A stretch of DNA of 64,000 nucleotides from JAYFQE01 sp034927345 (GTDB lineage Bacteria > Bacillota > Clostridia > Saccharofermentanales > UBA5734): assembly GCA_034927345.1 (NCBI GenBank), contig JAYFQE010000018.1, positions 1-64,000 of the forward strand. Direction: 5' to 3'. This document shows positions 7,593-16,446 of the stretch, one piece after another (position 1 is the stretch's first letter; every line of letters starts with the position of its first letter). A model generated the notes under the pieces. The model ran no database searches and was not told the origin of the DNA. It saw nothing but the letters and a program-made list of their open reading frames with translations. The position numbers and the translations under genes were made by a program.

Positions 7593-9875
7593 ATGACAAA
7601 AACGGTTAAAAAACCAAACTTGGTTTTGGTATCCATCATTTATCTGGCCGGCATATTTATGGGCGCCATTGATACCGGCATTGTTACCCCTGCCCGCACC
7701 CTGATTCAAAGCAATTTAAGCGTAAATGACCAGACGGGCATCTGGATGATAACCATTTACACCCTGGCATACGCCGCCAGTATTCCCATTATGGGCAAAC
7801 TGGCCGACAAATTCGGCAGAAAGTACATCTATCTGACTTGTATTTCCTTGTTTGGCATCGGCTCGCTCTTTTGCGGACTGTCTCAGAGCTTCTGCGGTTT
7901 CTCGCTGCTGCTTGCAGCACGTGTGGTGCAGGCCATAGGCGGCGGCGGCATACTGCCCATCGCTACGGCGGAGTTTGGCACCAGCTTCCCCGAAAACAAA
8001 CGGGGCATGGCGTTGGGTCTTGTGGGCGGCGTGTACGGTATCGCCAATATCTTTGGCGCTTCCGCCGGCAGCCTTATTCTGAACATCTTTGGTCAGAACA
8101 ACTGGCAGTTCATATTTTATGTAAACGTCCCCATCTCGCTGTTTGTCCTTCTCGCGGGTTTTATCAGTCTGCAGAACGCGAAGAACGAAAACCGCCAGAA
8201 AACCGATGTTTTTGGCATTCTCACGCTGACCGCCATGATTTTATCCCTGCTGTACGGGCTTAAAAATCTGGACTTTTTTGCTATTGCGGGTACGATTATA
8301 AACCTCGATGTTTATCCGTTCCTGTTGTTATTTGTCTTGCTGCTGCCGCTGTTTATCTTTATAGAGGTAAAAGCGGATGATCCTGTAATGAACCTGAAGT
8401 ACTTTACCAGCCGCAATATTTTGATCACCCTGATCATGTCGTTCCTCAGCGGGATCGTCATGATGGGTATGATTTTCGTGCCCCAGTTTTCGGAGAACGC
8501 GCTCAAAATCGCGACCGGAAGCGGCGGCTACCTGGTTATTATATTGGGAGTCTTTGCCGGTGTCAGCGCCCCGGTTTCGGGTAAGCTGATTGATCAATTC
8601 GGCGTTAAAATCGTCCTGGGCTTTGGCTTTTTGGTATCGGTTATCGGGTCTGTGTTTACCATCTTAGTGACCACCGCCGCCCCAGGCTTTTTGACCGTGG
8701 CGGTCAGCCTGATCCTGATCGGCATCGGTATAGGCTTTACCATGGGTACGCCGCTCAACTATATGATGTTGGAAAACACCGACGAAAAGCAGTCCAATTC
8801 CGCTCTCGCCACTCTTTCTCTGGTGCGTTCCATCGGCACCGCGATTGCCCCCGCCATTATGATAGGCTTTATCGCTCACGCGGGAGGGCTGGTACAAACC
8901 AATGTGATGGATCTGCTGCCCAAAGAGGTGACCGTTCCCGCTTTACCCTATGTACAGGATATTACCGATGAATTGAACCAGTTAAAGAGCAACGAGCAGA
9001 TGAAGGATAAACTTGCGGGCATGGAAATGCCCGACCTTACCTCCATGACCAAAATGGAAATCAATATGGGCGGTGATTCCAACTATGAAATGCCCGCCGA
9101 TTTGGTCAAGCTGATGCAAAACTCGGACGTCACCACCATTACCGCCAATACCGTGACCCTGACGGAGCGGATGTTTGCCGAGATGACGCCGGATATCATC
9201 GAAAAAATCCAAACCGGGATCGGCAAGGGAATTGACGGTATTGCCGCCGGTAGAACCCAGATGGAAGACGCCGTCAAGCAGATGGAAGAGGGCGAAATCG
9301 GCAACGGGCAAGGAATCGCCGGCATGGAGCAGGGGGTCAAAGCGCAGAAAGCCGCCCTCGAGCAGCTGCAAACAGTATCAAAAATGTTTGCGCAGATGGG
9401 TAATCCTGCCCTGCCGCCGACGATGACCATCGCGGATATGATTCCGGCCAATGTCAAATCCTCCATTCCACAGTCCGCCTTGGATGAGCTGGCGAAGCTG
9501 AAGTCAGTCGACGACCTTAACGCCAAAATGACTGAGCTCCAGAACGCGATCAGCGTGCTGGAGGGGAAGATCGCAGACAGCGAAAAGAGTCAGGCCGATA
9601 TGAACACGGTGATGACCCCGATGAAGGCGACTATTGCCGAAATGAATGATTTGTCAGGTAAAATGACCAGTCTCAAAGACGCAGTTCCCGGCGCCTTTGA
9701 GACTGCCAAAGAAAACTATGTGGTGGAGATCAAAAAAGAAGGGCCGCAGATAGAAAAGTCCTTCCAGTCCACACTGAACGGCGGCTATAAAAACGTCTAC
9801 CTCACCTCTGCCATTGCCGCGGCTCTTGCGCTGTTGGTATTGGTGTTCTACCGCAAGAAAAGGAAAAATGCATAA
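7593..9875 (+). CDS. DHA2-type MFS drug exporter with large extracytoplasmic domain
   Basis: The first ~440 residues form 13 membrane spans of the 14-span EmrB/QacA (DHA2) class: DTGIVTPA in span 1, GKLADKFGRKYIYL (motif A) after span 2, and ARVVQAIGGGGILPIATA (motif B). Unusually, residues ~445-725 form a hydrophilic domain of about 280 residues before a last span (~735-752) and a KKRKNA tail. By the positive-inside rule this domain lies outside the membrane. It is rich in Met, Gln and Glu, with several predicted coiled coils. It may connect to the cell wall, a partner or a substrate. The gene is under MarR control and ends before a strong terminator; it is likely an efflux pump for a toxic organic compound. 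Confidence 0.93.
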   Translation: MTKTVKKPNLVLVSIIYLAGIFMGAIDTGIVTPARTLIQSNLSVNDQTGIWMITIYTLAYAASIPIMGKLADKFGRKYIYLTCISLFGIGSLFCGLSQSFCGFSLLLAARVVQAIGGGGILPIATAEFGTSFPENKRGMALGLVGGVYGIANIFGASAGSLILNIFGQNNWQFIFYVNVPISLFVLLAGFISLQNAKNENRQKTDVFGILTLTAMILSLLYGLKNLDFFAIAGTIINLDVYPFLLLFVLLLPLFIFIEVKADDPVMNLKYFTSRNILITLIMSFLSGIVMMGMIFVPQFSENALKIATGSGGYLVIILGVFAGVSAPVSGKLIDQFGVKIVLGFGFLVSVIGSVFTILVTTAAPGFLTVAVSLILIGIGIGFTMGTPLNYMMLENTDEKQSNSALATLSLVRSIGTAIAPAIMIGFIAHAGGLVQTNVMDLLPKEVTVPALPYVQDITDELNQLKSNEQMKDKLAGMEMPDLTSMTKMEINMGGDSNYEMPADLVKLMQNSDVTTITANTVTLTERMFAEMTPDIIEKIQTGIGKGIDGIAAGRTQMEDAVKQMEEGEIGNGQGIAGMEQGVKAQKAALEQLQTVSKMFAQMGNPALPPTMTIADMIPANVKSSIPQSALDELAKLKSVDDLNAKMTELQNAISVLEGKIADSEKSQADMNTVMTPMKATIAEMNDLSGKMTSLKDAVPGAFETAKENYVVEIKKEGPQIEKSFQSTLNGGYKNVYLTSAIAAALALLVLVFYRKKRKNA

Positions 9876-9894
9876 CAGTGAGTTCAATCGAACA

Positions 9895-9934
9895 AAAAGC
9901 AACAGCTCACTTTCACCGGTGAGCTGTTGCTTTT
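9895..9934. terminator. Strong bidirectional terminator
   Basis: AAAAGCAACAGCTCAC (9895-9910) pairs with GTGAGCTGTTGCTTTT (9919-9934): a perfect 16-bp stem with an 8-base loop, flanked by A and T runs. It sits between converging genes and can end transcripts from both sides. Confidence 0.93.
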
Positions 9935-9959
9935 CGGTCAGCTGGTGACGCACATTTAT

Positions 9960-11003
9960 TTATTTCTCCGAGGTCTTCAGCAAGATGGGGTCGCCGAAAA
10001 TCACCGATAGGCTGCTGCTGCCGGCGATCAGCTCACGGCTGGTGTCGCAGCCGAACCAGTTGAATAGCCAGCGAGCCGGGCTATCCGCAGGTTCATCCGC
10101 GTTGATAATGACATAAGCCTGGGTAATATAGGCGTAACTGGCATCGGCAAGGGCTTCCGTTTTCGGCGCGACGCCTTCAATAGAAAATAACATCAATTTA
10201 GGATCGTTGAACTCCATGTCCACATATGACATGATATTAAAACCGATGGCGTAGGGATCTTCAATCACTGTATAGGTGATGTCGCTCATCTCGTCTGACA
10301 TTTGCAGATCGAGCGAGGCGAAATCGGGGATGTCCTCGCCTTTCCAGACGAGGTCTTCAAAGAACCGCTGGCTGCCGGACTGGTCTTCTCGATAATAGGC
10401 ATTGATCTTGTGGTCCGGGCCGCCGAACTCACTCCAGTTAACGATATCGCCGCGATATATGCCCTTGATCTGCTCCTTCGTCAGGTTTTTCACCGGATTA
10501 GCCGAATTACCCAGGAATACCAGGCCATCGCAGCCATAGAGACGCATCTCCACATCGACGCCTTTTTCGTAAAGGTATGCTTTTTCCTCCGCTGTCGGGG
10601 CAATGCAAAGAATGAGATCAACGGTGCCGTCAGCCAGATTCAGCCACGCCTGGTGCGTTTTCGAGCAGATTGGCTTAGGGCCTTGCAACCCGTATTGCCT
10701 GACAAACAGATCATAGAGGGCGGCGGTTATCGGGATACGCGCCGTGGAACTGTCGAGCAAGGGGAAGGATGCGGGCAGCTCGTCAAGCGGTATGGACGTG
10801 GATGTCGTTGGCACCGGTGTTGTTTCCGATTTTGTTGTTGTGGGCGCCATTTCGGTTGTCGTCGTGGAAGGCTTTGCGGTACTGGTCGGCGCACCGGTCG
10901 TCGAACCGGTTGTTTCGCTACGCGGTATGCAGGCAGCTGAACAAAAACCAACGGCGATAACCAATGAGACACAGCAAATCGACTTAAGCGCGTATGTTTT
11001 CAT
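9960..11003 (-). CDS. PstS-like substrate-binding lipoprotein
   Basis: The N-terminus is a signal peptide (MKTYALKSICCVSLVIAVGFCSAAC) with a cysteine after SAA that can serve as a lipidation site, although the box is not canonical. Residues 30-72 form a Ser/Thr/Pro-rich linker. The rest is a periplasmic-binding-protein fold of the phosphate-binding type: LNLADGTVDLILCIAPT, VFLGNSANPVKNLTKEQIKGIYRGDIVNWSEFGG and YREDQSGSQRFFEDLV fit the PstS pattern. No pstCAB or phoU genes are nearby, so it may scavenge or sense an anion or have another role. A GAGGTG ribosome binding site precedes ATG 11003. Confidence 0.85.
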   Translation of the reverse strand: MKTYALKSICCVSLVIAVGFCSAACIPRSETTGSTTGAPTSTAKPSTTTTEMAPTTTKSETTPVPTTSTSIPLDELPASFPLLDSSTARIPITAALYDLFVRQYGLQGPKPICSKTHQAWLNLADGTVDLILCIAPTAEEKAYLYEKGVDVEMRLYGCDGLVFLGNSANPVKNLTKEQIKGIYRGDIVNWSEFGGPDHKINAYYREDQSGSQRFFEDLVWKGEDIPDFASLDLQMSDEMSDITYTVIEDPYAIGFNIMSYVDMEFNDPKLMLFSIEGVAPKTEALADASYAYITQAYVIINADEPADSPARWLFNWFGCDTSRELIAGSSSLSVIFGDPILLKTSEK

Positions 11004-11337
11004 GGTGACACCTCATTCGGGCTGTTAACCAAACGTCAAAGAATTAAAACGCCATACATCTAATGCGCATTTTGAAGAGATCCTAATACATATAGTATAA
11101 CAGTTTGTTGAAAAGTTATTTGAAAAGTTTTCCTAATGTGTTATGAATTAAATGCTGCGAGCTTTATCCGGGTAATATAATCCGCAAATGAGCAATCCGC
11201 TGCAATCAAGACAGTACGGATCACTCTTGGATGTGTTAAGATAAGTATAGTCGAGCAACTAAAATGAATTTAATCATGAATTTAGAATGAAGGATATTTA
11301 AAGAAAATACTTGAATGGTAATAAATAGGAGTCGATA
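11004..11337. promoter_or_regulatory. Intergenic region with minus-strand promoter for the PstS-like gene
   Basis: On the minus strand, an extended -10 element TGTTATACT (TATACT at 11094-11099) lies about 90 bases upstream of the PstS-like start. No good -35 hexamer is visible. I see no gene in the rest of the stretch, which is AT-rich. Confidence 0.4.
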
Positions 11338-11499
11338 ATGCCAGATATACTTTTTAAAACCGACGATTACATATTTAGCTATCGTGTTGCCGGGATATGC
11401 GTACAAAACGGCAAAGTGCTTTTACAAAAACCAACAAATGATAGCGGTTACGCTTTTCCCGGCGGTCATGTTGCTTTCGGAGAGACAAACTCCGATTAA
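11338..11499 (+). pseudogene. Truncated Nudix hydrolase
   Basis: A 53-codon frame with an AGGAG ribosome binding site reads like the first third of a Nudix hydrolase: VAGICVQNGKVLLQKP and then FPGGHVAFGET, the opening of the Nudix box. A stop follows immediately, and the REL-x-EE-x-G part of the catalytic box is missing from this and the other frames nearby. Without those metal-binding glutamates the product would be inactive. The remainder is gone, so this looks like a deletion relic. Confidence 0.75.
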
Positions 11500-11746
11500 A
11501 ATACTTACATGCCATATGAAATGTTTTACATATTTCTTTGTTGCTTGTTTGAGCAGAATTCGATAATATTGATTCAAAACATAAATGTCGTAATTGGCAA
11601 TAGGATTTTCTTGGAGGTATTTGTGATCATTAGACAAGATAAATATGTGAACCAAATCACGCGTACCTGAACTCAATTGGTGTCGAAGACAAATACATGA
11701 TTGATCTCTCACTCAACGTTGACAAAGAAGCAGAGGAAATAATTCG
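11500..11746 (+). other. Non-coding or decayed stretch
   Basis: No intact gene is seen. A short open piece from 11643 to the stop at 11748 reads ICEPNHAYLNSIGVEDKY and ends LNVDKEAEEIIR, which looks like a real protein C-terminus, but I cannot name the family. It overlaps the next start codon (ATGA). It is probably the tail of a gene whose front was deleted together with the back of the Nudix gene. Confidence 0.35.
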
Positions 11747-12541
11747 ATGAGCCAAATTCAATTCGGTATGCCAACCTTAATTGAAGTGAAAAGCCTCGAG
11801 GCCGGAGCCAGACTCTGTAAAGAGCTTGGCCTGCGGTTTATTGAGCTGAATATGAATCTGCCGGAATATCAGGCAGATAGGATTGATGCCGGTGAATTTG
11901 CCGAAATTGCTCAGCGATACGGGATCTATTACACGATCCATCTTGATGAAAACCTGAACCCGTGCGATTTCAACAGAACGGTGGCGGACGCTTATACTGA
12001 TACTGTGCTGCGGACGATAGAGCTTGCGAAGCAACTCCGCGTTCCGGTCTTGAATATGCACCTGTCAAAAGGCGTGTATTTCACTTTGCCAGAGAAGAAG
12101 GTCTATCTGTTCGACGAATACATGGATGTCTACCTCAATAAATTGATTGCTTTCCGCGACCAATGTGAAGAGGCAATTGGCGAAGCAGATATAAAGATTT
12201 GTGTTGAAAACGCCGATGGCTACAACAAAGAATTCTTGCAAAGGGGACTCGCCTTCCTGCTTGAAAGCAAGGTATTTGCGCTGACTTTTGACATCGGGCA
12301 TAACGCCGGAATCGGCGGGGGCGATGAAAAAATCATCATGAAATACAAGAATAAGCTCTGCCATATGCATATGCACGACGCGAGAGAAAAGAGCAGCCAC
12401 CTGCCGCTCGGCGCCGGCGAGTTGGACCTGCTGAAATATTTTCATCTCGCAAAAACGCAGAATTGCCGCGTGGTGCTTGAAACGAAGACGATTGCGGGGT
12501 TGAAAGAATCATTGGAGTGGATCAAGAACAGGGAGAGGTAA
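11747..12541 (+). CDS. Sugar phosphate isomerase/epimerase-like TIM barrel protein
   Basis: The 264-residue protein has the AP-endonuclease-2/xylose-isomerase TIM barrel: a first strand with FIELNMN, then YYTIHLDENLNPC, VLNMHLS, IKICVENADGY, ALTFDIGHNAGIGG, CHMHMHDA and VVLETKT. The His, Glu and Asp residues at these strand ends (H in IHLDE and NMHLS, E in VENA, D and H in DIGHN, H in MHMHDA, E in LETK) are the usual divalent-metal ligands. The substrate cannot be read from the sequence. It is followed after 12 bases by a small-molecule kinase gene, so both may act on one sugar-like compound. Confidence 0.88.
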   Translation: MSQIQFGMPTLIEVKSLEAGARLCKELGLRFIELNMNLPEYQADRIDAGEFAEIAQRYGIYYTIHLDENLNPCDFNRTVADAYTDTVLRTIELAKQLRVPVLNMHLSKGVYFTLPEKKVYLFDEYMDVYLNKLIAFRDQCEEAIGEADIKICVENADGYNKEFLQRGLAFLLESKVFALTFDIGHNAGIGGGDEKIIMKYKNKLCHMHMHDAREKSSHLPLGAGELDLLKYFHLAKTQNCRVVLETKTIAGLKESLEWIKNRER

Positions 12542-12553
12542 GGAAGCAAAATA

Positions 12554-13471
12554 ATGAATGCCGATAGAGACATATTGAGTATTTTGAATGAATACTACCC
12601 GATACCCTTCGATCGGAACGAAATGATGCGCGATGCGGGGAGCATTTCATATACCGTGTATTCGAGCAATGATCAGTATTTCTTGCGCGCCGTAAAACCA
12701 GCTTTTCTCGACACTGCGGTTATGGGCGCCGACATTCAAGTGTTTTTGCAGAATCAAGGCTTTCCTGTGCCGCCTGTCATTTTTACAAAAGATAATCGAC
12801 CTTATATTAGGATGGACAACGGATTATTCATTCTTTACGAGTTCGTTGAGGGCAGTGAATCAAACCCCGAGCAAGACGCGGAGGCTGTCGGCGCGCTTAT
12901 AGGCCAACTCCATAACGTGATGAAAAAATACACCGGCGAACTTATTAAACGGGATAAACACTTTTACATTGATAGATATATAGATATTTTGAGAAGAAAA
13001 GAGTACCCGAAAACGGATGAGTTCTTAACATATGGCAATATTCTCTGGGATAAGGTCAAGGATTTATCTTGTGGATACTGTCACGGCGATATGTATGATG
13101 GCAATATTCATAAAACACCTGACGGTAAATTTTACGTATTGGATTTTGATACTTCTTGCGAGGGTTTCCCGATGTATGACCCGACGTTGTTCTGCAACAA
13201 AACCCATTATTTTAATTTTGATGAACGTGGATATGAAAAGTCCCAAAAAATTCTCTCACGTTTTCTGCCGGAATACTTAAAATACAATACGCTTTGCCAA
13301 ACGGAGATAAACGCATTTTATGACTTGATTGCTTTATATCACTTCGCGCTGCAAGCGACGGTCATTGAAAATTTTGGCCTTGCTTGTGTGGATAACGCCT
13401 TTTTGGACAAGCAACTGGATTGGTTGTACAGATGGCTGGAACAATGCGCACGCATAAAATTCTGTTCCTGA
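12554..13471 (+). CDS. Aminoglycoside phosphotransferase (APH)/choline kinase-family protein
   Basis: The 305-residue protein has the APH kinase fold: an N-lobe with YFLRAVKP (lysine for ATP), a hinge LFILYEFVEGSE, the catalytic loop GYCHGDMYDGNI (H-G-D-x-x-x-x-N) and the metal site VLDFDTSCEG (D-F-D). These kinases phosphorylate small molecules with hydroxyl groups, for example homoserine, choline or aminoglycosides. The neighbouring TIM-barrel isomerase gene suggests a metabolic rather than a resistance role. The ATG is preceded by GGTAAGGAAG. Function class is secure; the substrate is unknown. Confidence 0.88.
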   Translation: MNADRDILSILNEYYPIPFDRNEMMRDAGSISYTVYSSNDQYFLRAVKPAFLDTAVMGADIQVFLQNQGFPVPPVIFTKDNRPYIRMDNGLFILYEFVEGSESNPEQDAEAVGALIGQLHNVMKKYTGELIKRDKHFYIDRYIDILRRKEYPKTDEFLTYGNILWDKVKDLSCGYCHGDMYDGNIHKTPDGKFYVLDFDTSCEGFPMYDPTLFCNKTHYFNFDERGYEKSQKILSRFLPEYLKYNTLCQTEINAFYDLIALYHFALQATVIENFGLACVDNAFLDKQLDWLYRWLEQCARIKFCS

Positions 13472-13528
13472 AAAATCGGGAAGGTTCCGATATGCTCTGA
13501 TAAAATCAAGTCCGGGAGGTGAAACGGA

Positions 13529-13579
13529 ATGGATATACTTGAACGTCTTAATCAAGGGAGCGAAAGATATGGAAGTTAA
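13529..13579 (+). pseudogene. Possible 5' stub of an AraC-type HTH domain
   Basis: A strong GGGAGGTG (13514-13521) precedes ATG 13529 with a usual spacer, but the frame codes only MDILERLNQGSERYGS. MDILERLNQ matches the usual first residues of AraC-GyrI regulators (compare the intact gene at 27834, which starts with the same pattern W-I-E-x-I-x-E-A-I). The stop lies inside the start of the GyrI-domain gene, which begins in another frame at 13569. I infer that an HTH-coding segment was deleted, leaving this stub as a leader. Confidence 0.4.
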
Positions 13580-14027
13580 GATCATCGACAGCGATGAAAT
13601 CAGACTTGTGGGAATAAGCAAAGAATTTACCGGGTCTGCCGCTCATCGCTTCGAGCAGGAACACATGATGTGGGCGGATGATCACGACGATGTGCAGAAT
13701 AAGGTCAACACTGTAATTCCGGGAGTCTGGTACGGGATATGGAACAATGGTGTCTATTCGATAGCCAGAAGGCAGGGTGAAACCGAAGGGAAAGGGCTTA
13801 AAAGCATCGTTATTCCTTCTGGCCAATACGCTGCCTTCACATCGGATTTCGGAGGCTTTGCAGGCGACGTGCTGCCAAAACTAAGAGAGCAGATTTTTGA
13901 TTCATGGCTGGCGGACTCTGGTTACAAACAGGCAGTGGATTATGAAATCGAAGTTTATCACTTGTTTCCGAAATCCGAGAAGTATAAGCGCCAATATGAG
14001 ATTTGGATACCTATCATTACGAGATAA
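13569..14027 (+). CDS. GyrI-like effector-binding domain protein
   Basis: The 152-residue protein is a stand-alone GyrI/AraC effector-binding domain: MEVKIIDSDEIRLVGISKEF, a central GVWYGIWNNGVYSIA block, IPSGQYAAFTSDFGG and the closing YEIWIPII. Such domains bind hydrophobic small molecules. An upstream in-frame TTG at 13539 exists, but GGGAG (13556-13560) sits 8 bases before the ATG at 13569. In the full-length paralogue at 27834 the same domain follows an AraC HTH domain, and here a stub of that domain remains just upstream. The product may now be a binding protein without DNA-binding ability. Confidence 0.87.
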   Translation: MEVKIIDSDEIRLVGISKEFTGSAAHRFEQEHMMWADDHDDVQNKVNTVIPGVWYGIWNNGVYSIARRQGETEGKGLKSIVIPSGQYAAFTSDFGGFAGDVLPKLREQIFDSWLADSGYKQAVDYEIEVYHLFPKSEKYKRQYEIWIPIITR

Positions 14028-14041
14028 CAGAGGCAGATGAA

Positions 14042-16354
14042 ATGACGAATCAATGCACTCCATACTACCTCGCTTACGAAAGACGGTATCAAGCTGTATA
14101 TGCTTCCGGCGCAAAACTGTGGGGGCATACAGCCGATGATGAAATTTTAATCGGTATTCTCACCGATTGGGTAGAAAAGAACAGGCTGCGCGGAAAAAAG
14201 GTGGTGGAATACGCTTGCGGAGAAGGTTCTGTCGGCGTGATTCTATCGAAGCTCGGGTGTATTTATCACGGCATAGATATAGCTCCGTCAGCGGTAGCGC
14301 GATCAAAAGAGGCTCTGGAAAATTATCCGGATGCGACGGTTTCACTGCTGGATATGGTCAATGAGCGTGTCGAAGGATTGTATGACGCCGCGGTTGATGT
14401 CATGGGGCTTCATATGCTTGTGACTGACAGCGACCGTAAAAAGTATCTTGATCATGTGAACGCTGGTTTGCGCGCCAACGCTCCTGCTTTGTTTCTCCGT
14501 GAAAGCTATCGAAAAGACTTGCCAAGTCATACGGTTGATTCCATTGAACAATGGGTAGAAATTACTGGGGATAATTATCAAACGCCTGCGCCACGGCAAA
14601 TTACGGTTAATGGCGAAATCCGAACTGTTGACATTCCTCTTGTCCCGGCAAGAGCGAAGAATAAAACGGATTATGAAAAGGAAATGACAGAATCGGGTTT
14701 TGTTGTAGAAGATTTTATAGAGATGGACATCAGTAACGCCATTGTACACTCGGCAACGCTCTATGTGCGGAAATCGCTGAATGACGACAACAGGACAACG
14801 GATAGAATAGGTCGCGTCAGAGCTTATATCAATAACATTTTTGACCTTATCGAGGATGCCGATGAAAAACGGGCTGCGTACGTTCATTCCTACGGGGTTT
14901 CGCACTGTTGCGCTCTATTAGCGGCGAAGCGTGGACTGAACATGGAATTGGCGGCGATTATTGGTTTGTTGCATGATGTCTATGCTTATAAAACCGGCGT
15001 TACTGCTTGGCACGCTCAAAACGGCGCGGAGCTGGTTCGGGTTGCCTTTAAGTATCGTTTGGTTGATCTTTTTACCGATGAAGAACAAACAATCATAAAA
15101 TCGGCAATCTATCACCATGCAAATAAAGATATTGTTCACGACGAATACGATGAGCTGTTGAAAGACAGCGATATTCTTCAACGCTTATCGTTTGATACCA
15201 CATATGAATGGGCATACGGTCAAAGACTGCTCCGTGTCATGCAAGAGCTCTTGTTGCCGACGCCAAAAATTACTGTGCTCCCCAAAAAGGAAGCTAAAAT
15301 AAACCCTTTCAAACAATCCATGGTAGGCGATATAGCCGAGACTCTCGCAGAAAAGCAAATCGCCGGGGAAAAATCAAATACGGAATATATGAAAATAATC
15401 CGTTATTTTCCGGAAGAAACCGCCTTCGACGAGTTAAAAAATGCGTGGTGCGCCGCTTTCGTTTATCATTGTTGTCTTGAAGCGGGACTTTCGTTACCAA
15501 TTCGTGTTCCTCATACCGCGAAGAAAACAGCGAATTACCGGTTCGCCTGTGTTGTCGCATGGTATGAGTGGGGCATGGAAAACGGGTTCTGTTATTTTGA
15601 AAAGGACGGCTTTATTCCTGAACGCGGCGATATTGTTATATACAACAACATAATTCCAAGAGAAGATAAGCCGGAGAACAGCACCTGGTGTGATCATATC
15701 GGTGTTGTTGTTTCCTGCGACAATAACCGGTTGCTGGTTGCGGAAGGTAATGCCGGTAATAAAAATGTATCGGGCATCATCACGCGTAAACGAGATGATA
15801 CAATCGGTTGTTATATCCGTATTCCGGAGGATTATACTTACGACGGCTGGAAAACAGATGCACCCGAAAACAGTATAGGCTCTACGACAAAAAAATGTCT
15901 GATTATCGTATATTCTTATCATCATCATAATACCGCTAAAATTGCATGTAAATTTGCTGAGGTACTGCATGCTCAGATAAAGACACCGGAACAGGTGACA
16001 GTTGAGGAGCTTCGGCTATATGACCTTATAGGCTTTGGCGCAGGCATTGACAGCGGTAAGCACTATATTCAGTTGCTCGATTTTGCCGACAAGTTACCTG
16101 AGGTAGATAAGAAGTCAGGCTTTATTTTTTCGACAAGTACAATACAAGGAGAAAGCAAGGTTGAGAAGGATCACTCCCTGTTAAGGCATAAACTGCAGTT
16201 AAAAGGCTATATAATAGTAGGCGAATTCAGTTGCAAAGGGTTTAATACAAACAGTATCCTCAAGTATGTCGGAGGAATGAACAAGGGCCGGCCGAACAGT
16301 GAGGATCTCGAGCATGCAGAAAAATTCGCATTGAAACTGATAAATAGTTTGTAG
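14042..16354 (+). CDS. Four-domain fusion: methyltransferase, HD phosphohydrolase, CHAP-like amidase, flavodoxin
   Basis: One uninterrupted 770-codon frame joins four folds. Residues ~20-240 are a SAM-dependent methyltransferase (VVEYACGEGSVGVILSKLG, residues ~53-71). Residues ~265-415 are an HD metal phosphohydrolase (H in YVHSYGVSH, HD in GLLHDVY, D in LLKDSDILQR). Residues ~430-615 are CHAP/NlpC-like, with Cys ~469 in AWCAAFVYHCC, GDIVIY and His ~552 in CDHIGVVVS. Residues ~617-770 are flavodoxin-like (LIIVYSYHHHNTAKIA). The ATG at 14042 follows AGAGGCAG; an in-frame TTG at 14003 overlaps the previous gene. There is no signal peptide, so all parts act in the cytoplasm. The parts are normally separate proteins, and a joint role is unknown. 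Confidence 0.9.
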   Translation: MTNQCTPYYLAYERRYQAVYASGAKLWGHTADDEILIGILTDWVEKNRLRGKKVVEYACGEGSVGVILSKLGCIYHGIDIAPSAVARSKEALENYPDATVSLLDMVNERVEGLYDAAVDVMGLHMLVTDSDRKKYLDHVNAGLRANAPALFLRESYRKDLPSHTVDSIEQWVEITGDNYQTPAPRQITVNGEIRTVDIPLVPARAKNKTDYEKEMTESGFVVEDFIEMDISNAIVHSATLYVRKSLNDDNRTTDRIGRVRAYINNIFDLIEDADEKRAAYVHSYGVSHCCALLAAKRGLNMELAAIIGLLHDVYAYKTGVTAWHAQNGAELVRVAFKYRLVDLFTDEEQTIIKSAIYHHANKDIVHDEYDELLKDSDILQRLSFDTTYEWAYGQRLLRVMQELLLPTPKITVLPKKEAKINPFKQSMVGDIAETLAEKQIAGEKSNTEYMKIIRYFPEETAFDELKNAWCAAFVYHCCLEAGLSLPIRVPHTAKKTANYRFACVVAWYEWGMENGFCYFEKDGFIPERGDIVIYNNIIPREDKPENSTWCDHIGVVVSCDNNRLLVAEGNAGNKNVSGIITRKRDDTIGCYIRIPEDYTYDGWKTDAPENSIGSTTKKCLIIVYSYHHHNTAKIACKFAEVLHAQIKTPEQVTVEELRLYDLIGFGAGIDSGKHYIQLLDFADKLPEVDKKSGFIFSTSTIQGESKVEKDHSLLRHKLQLKGYIIVGEFSCKGFNTNSILKYVGGMNKGRPNSEDLEHAEKFALKLINSL

Positions 16355-16446
16355 CGAGGGTGAAAAATCATGCTTTTTCACTACAATAGGTAAACCAACA
16401 TTGGATGGTATAAACTTGAATCAATCATTCGAAAGAGGGGATTATA

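Noticed and set aside
9960..11003. Phosphate uptake operon
   Set aside because: The PstS-like protein stands alone: no pstC, pstA, pstB or phoU gene is near.
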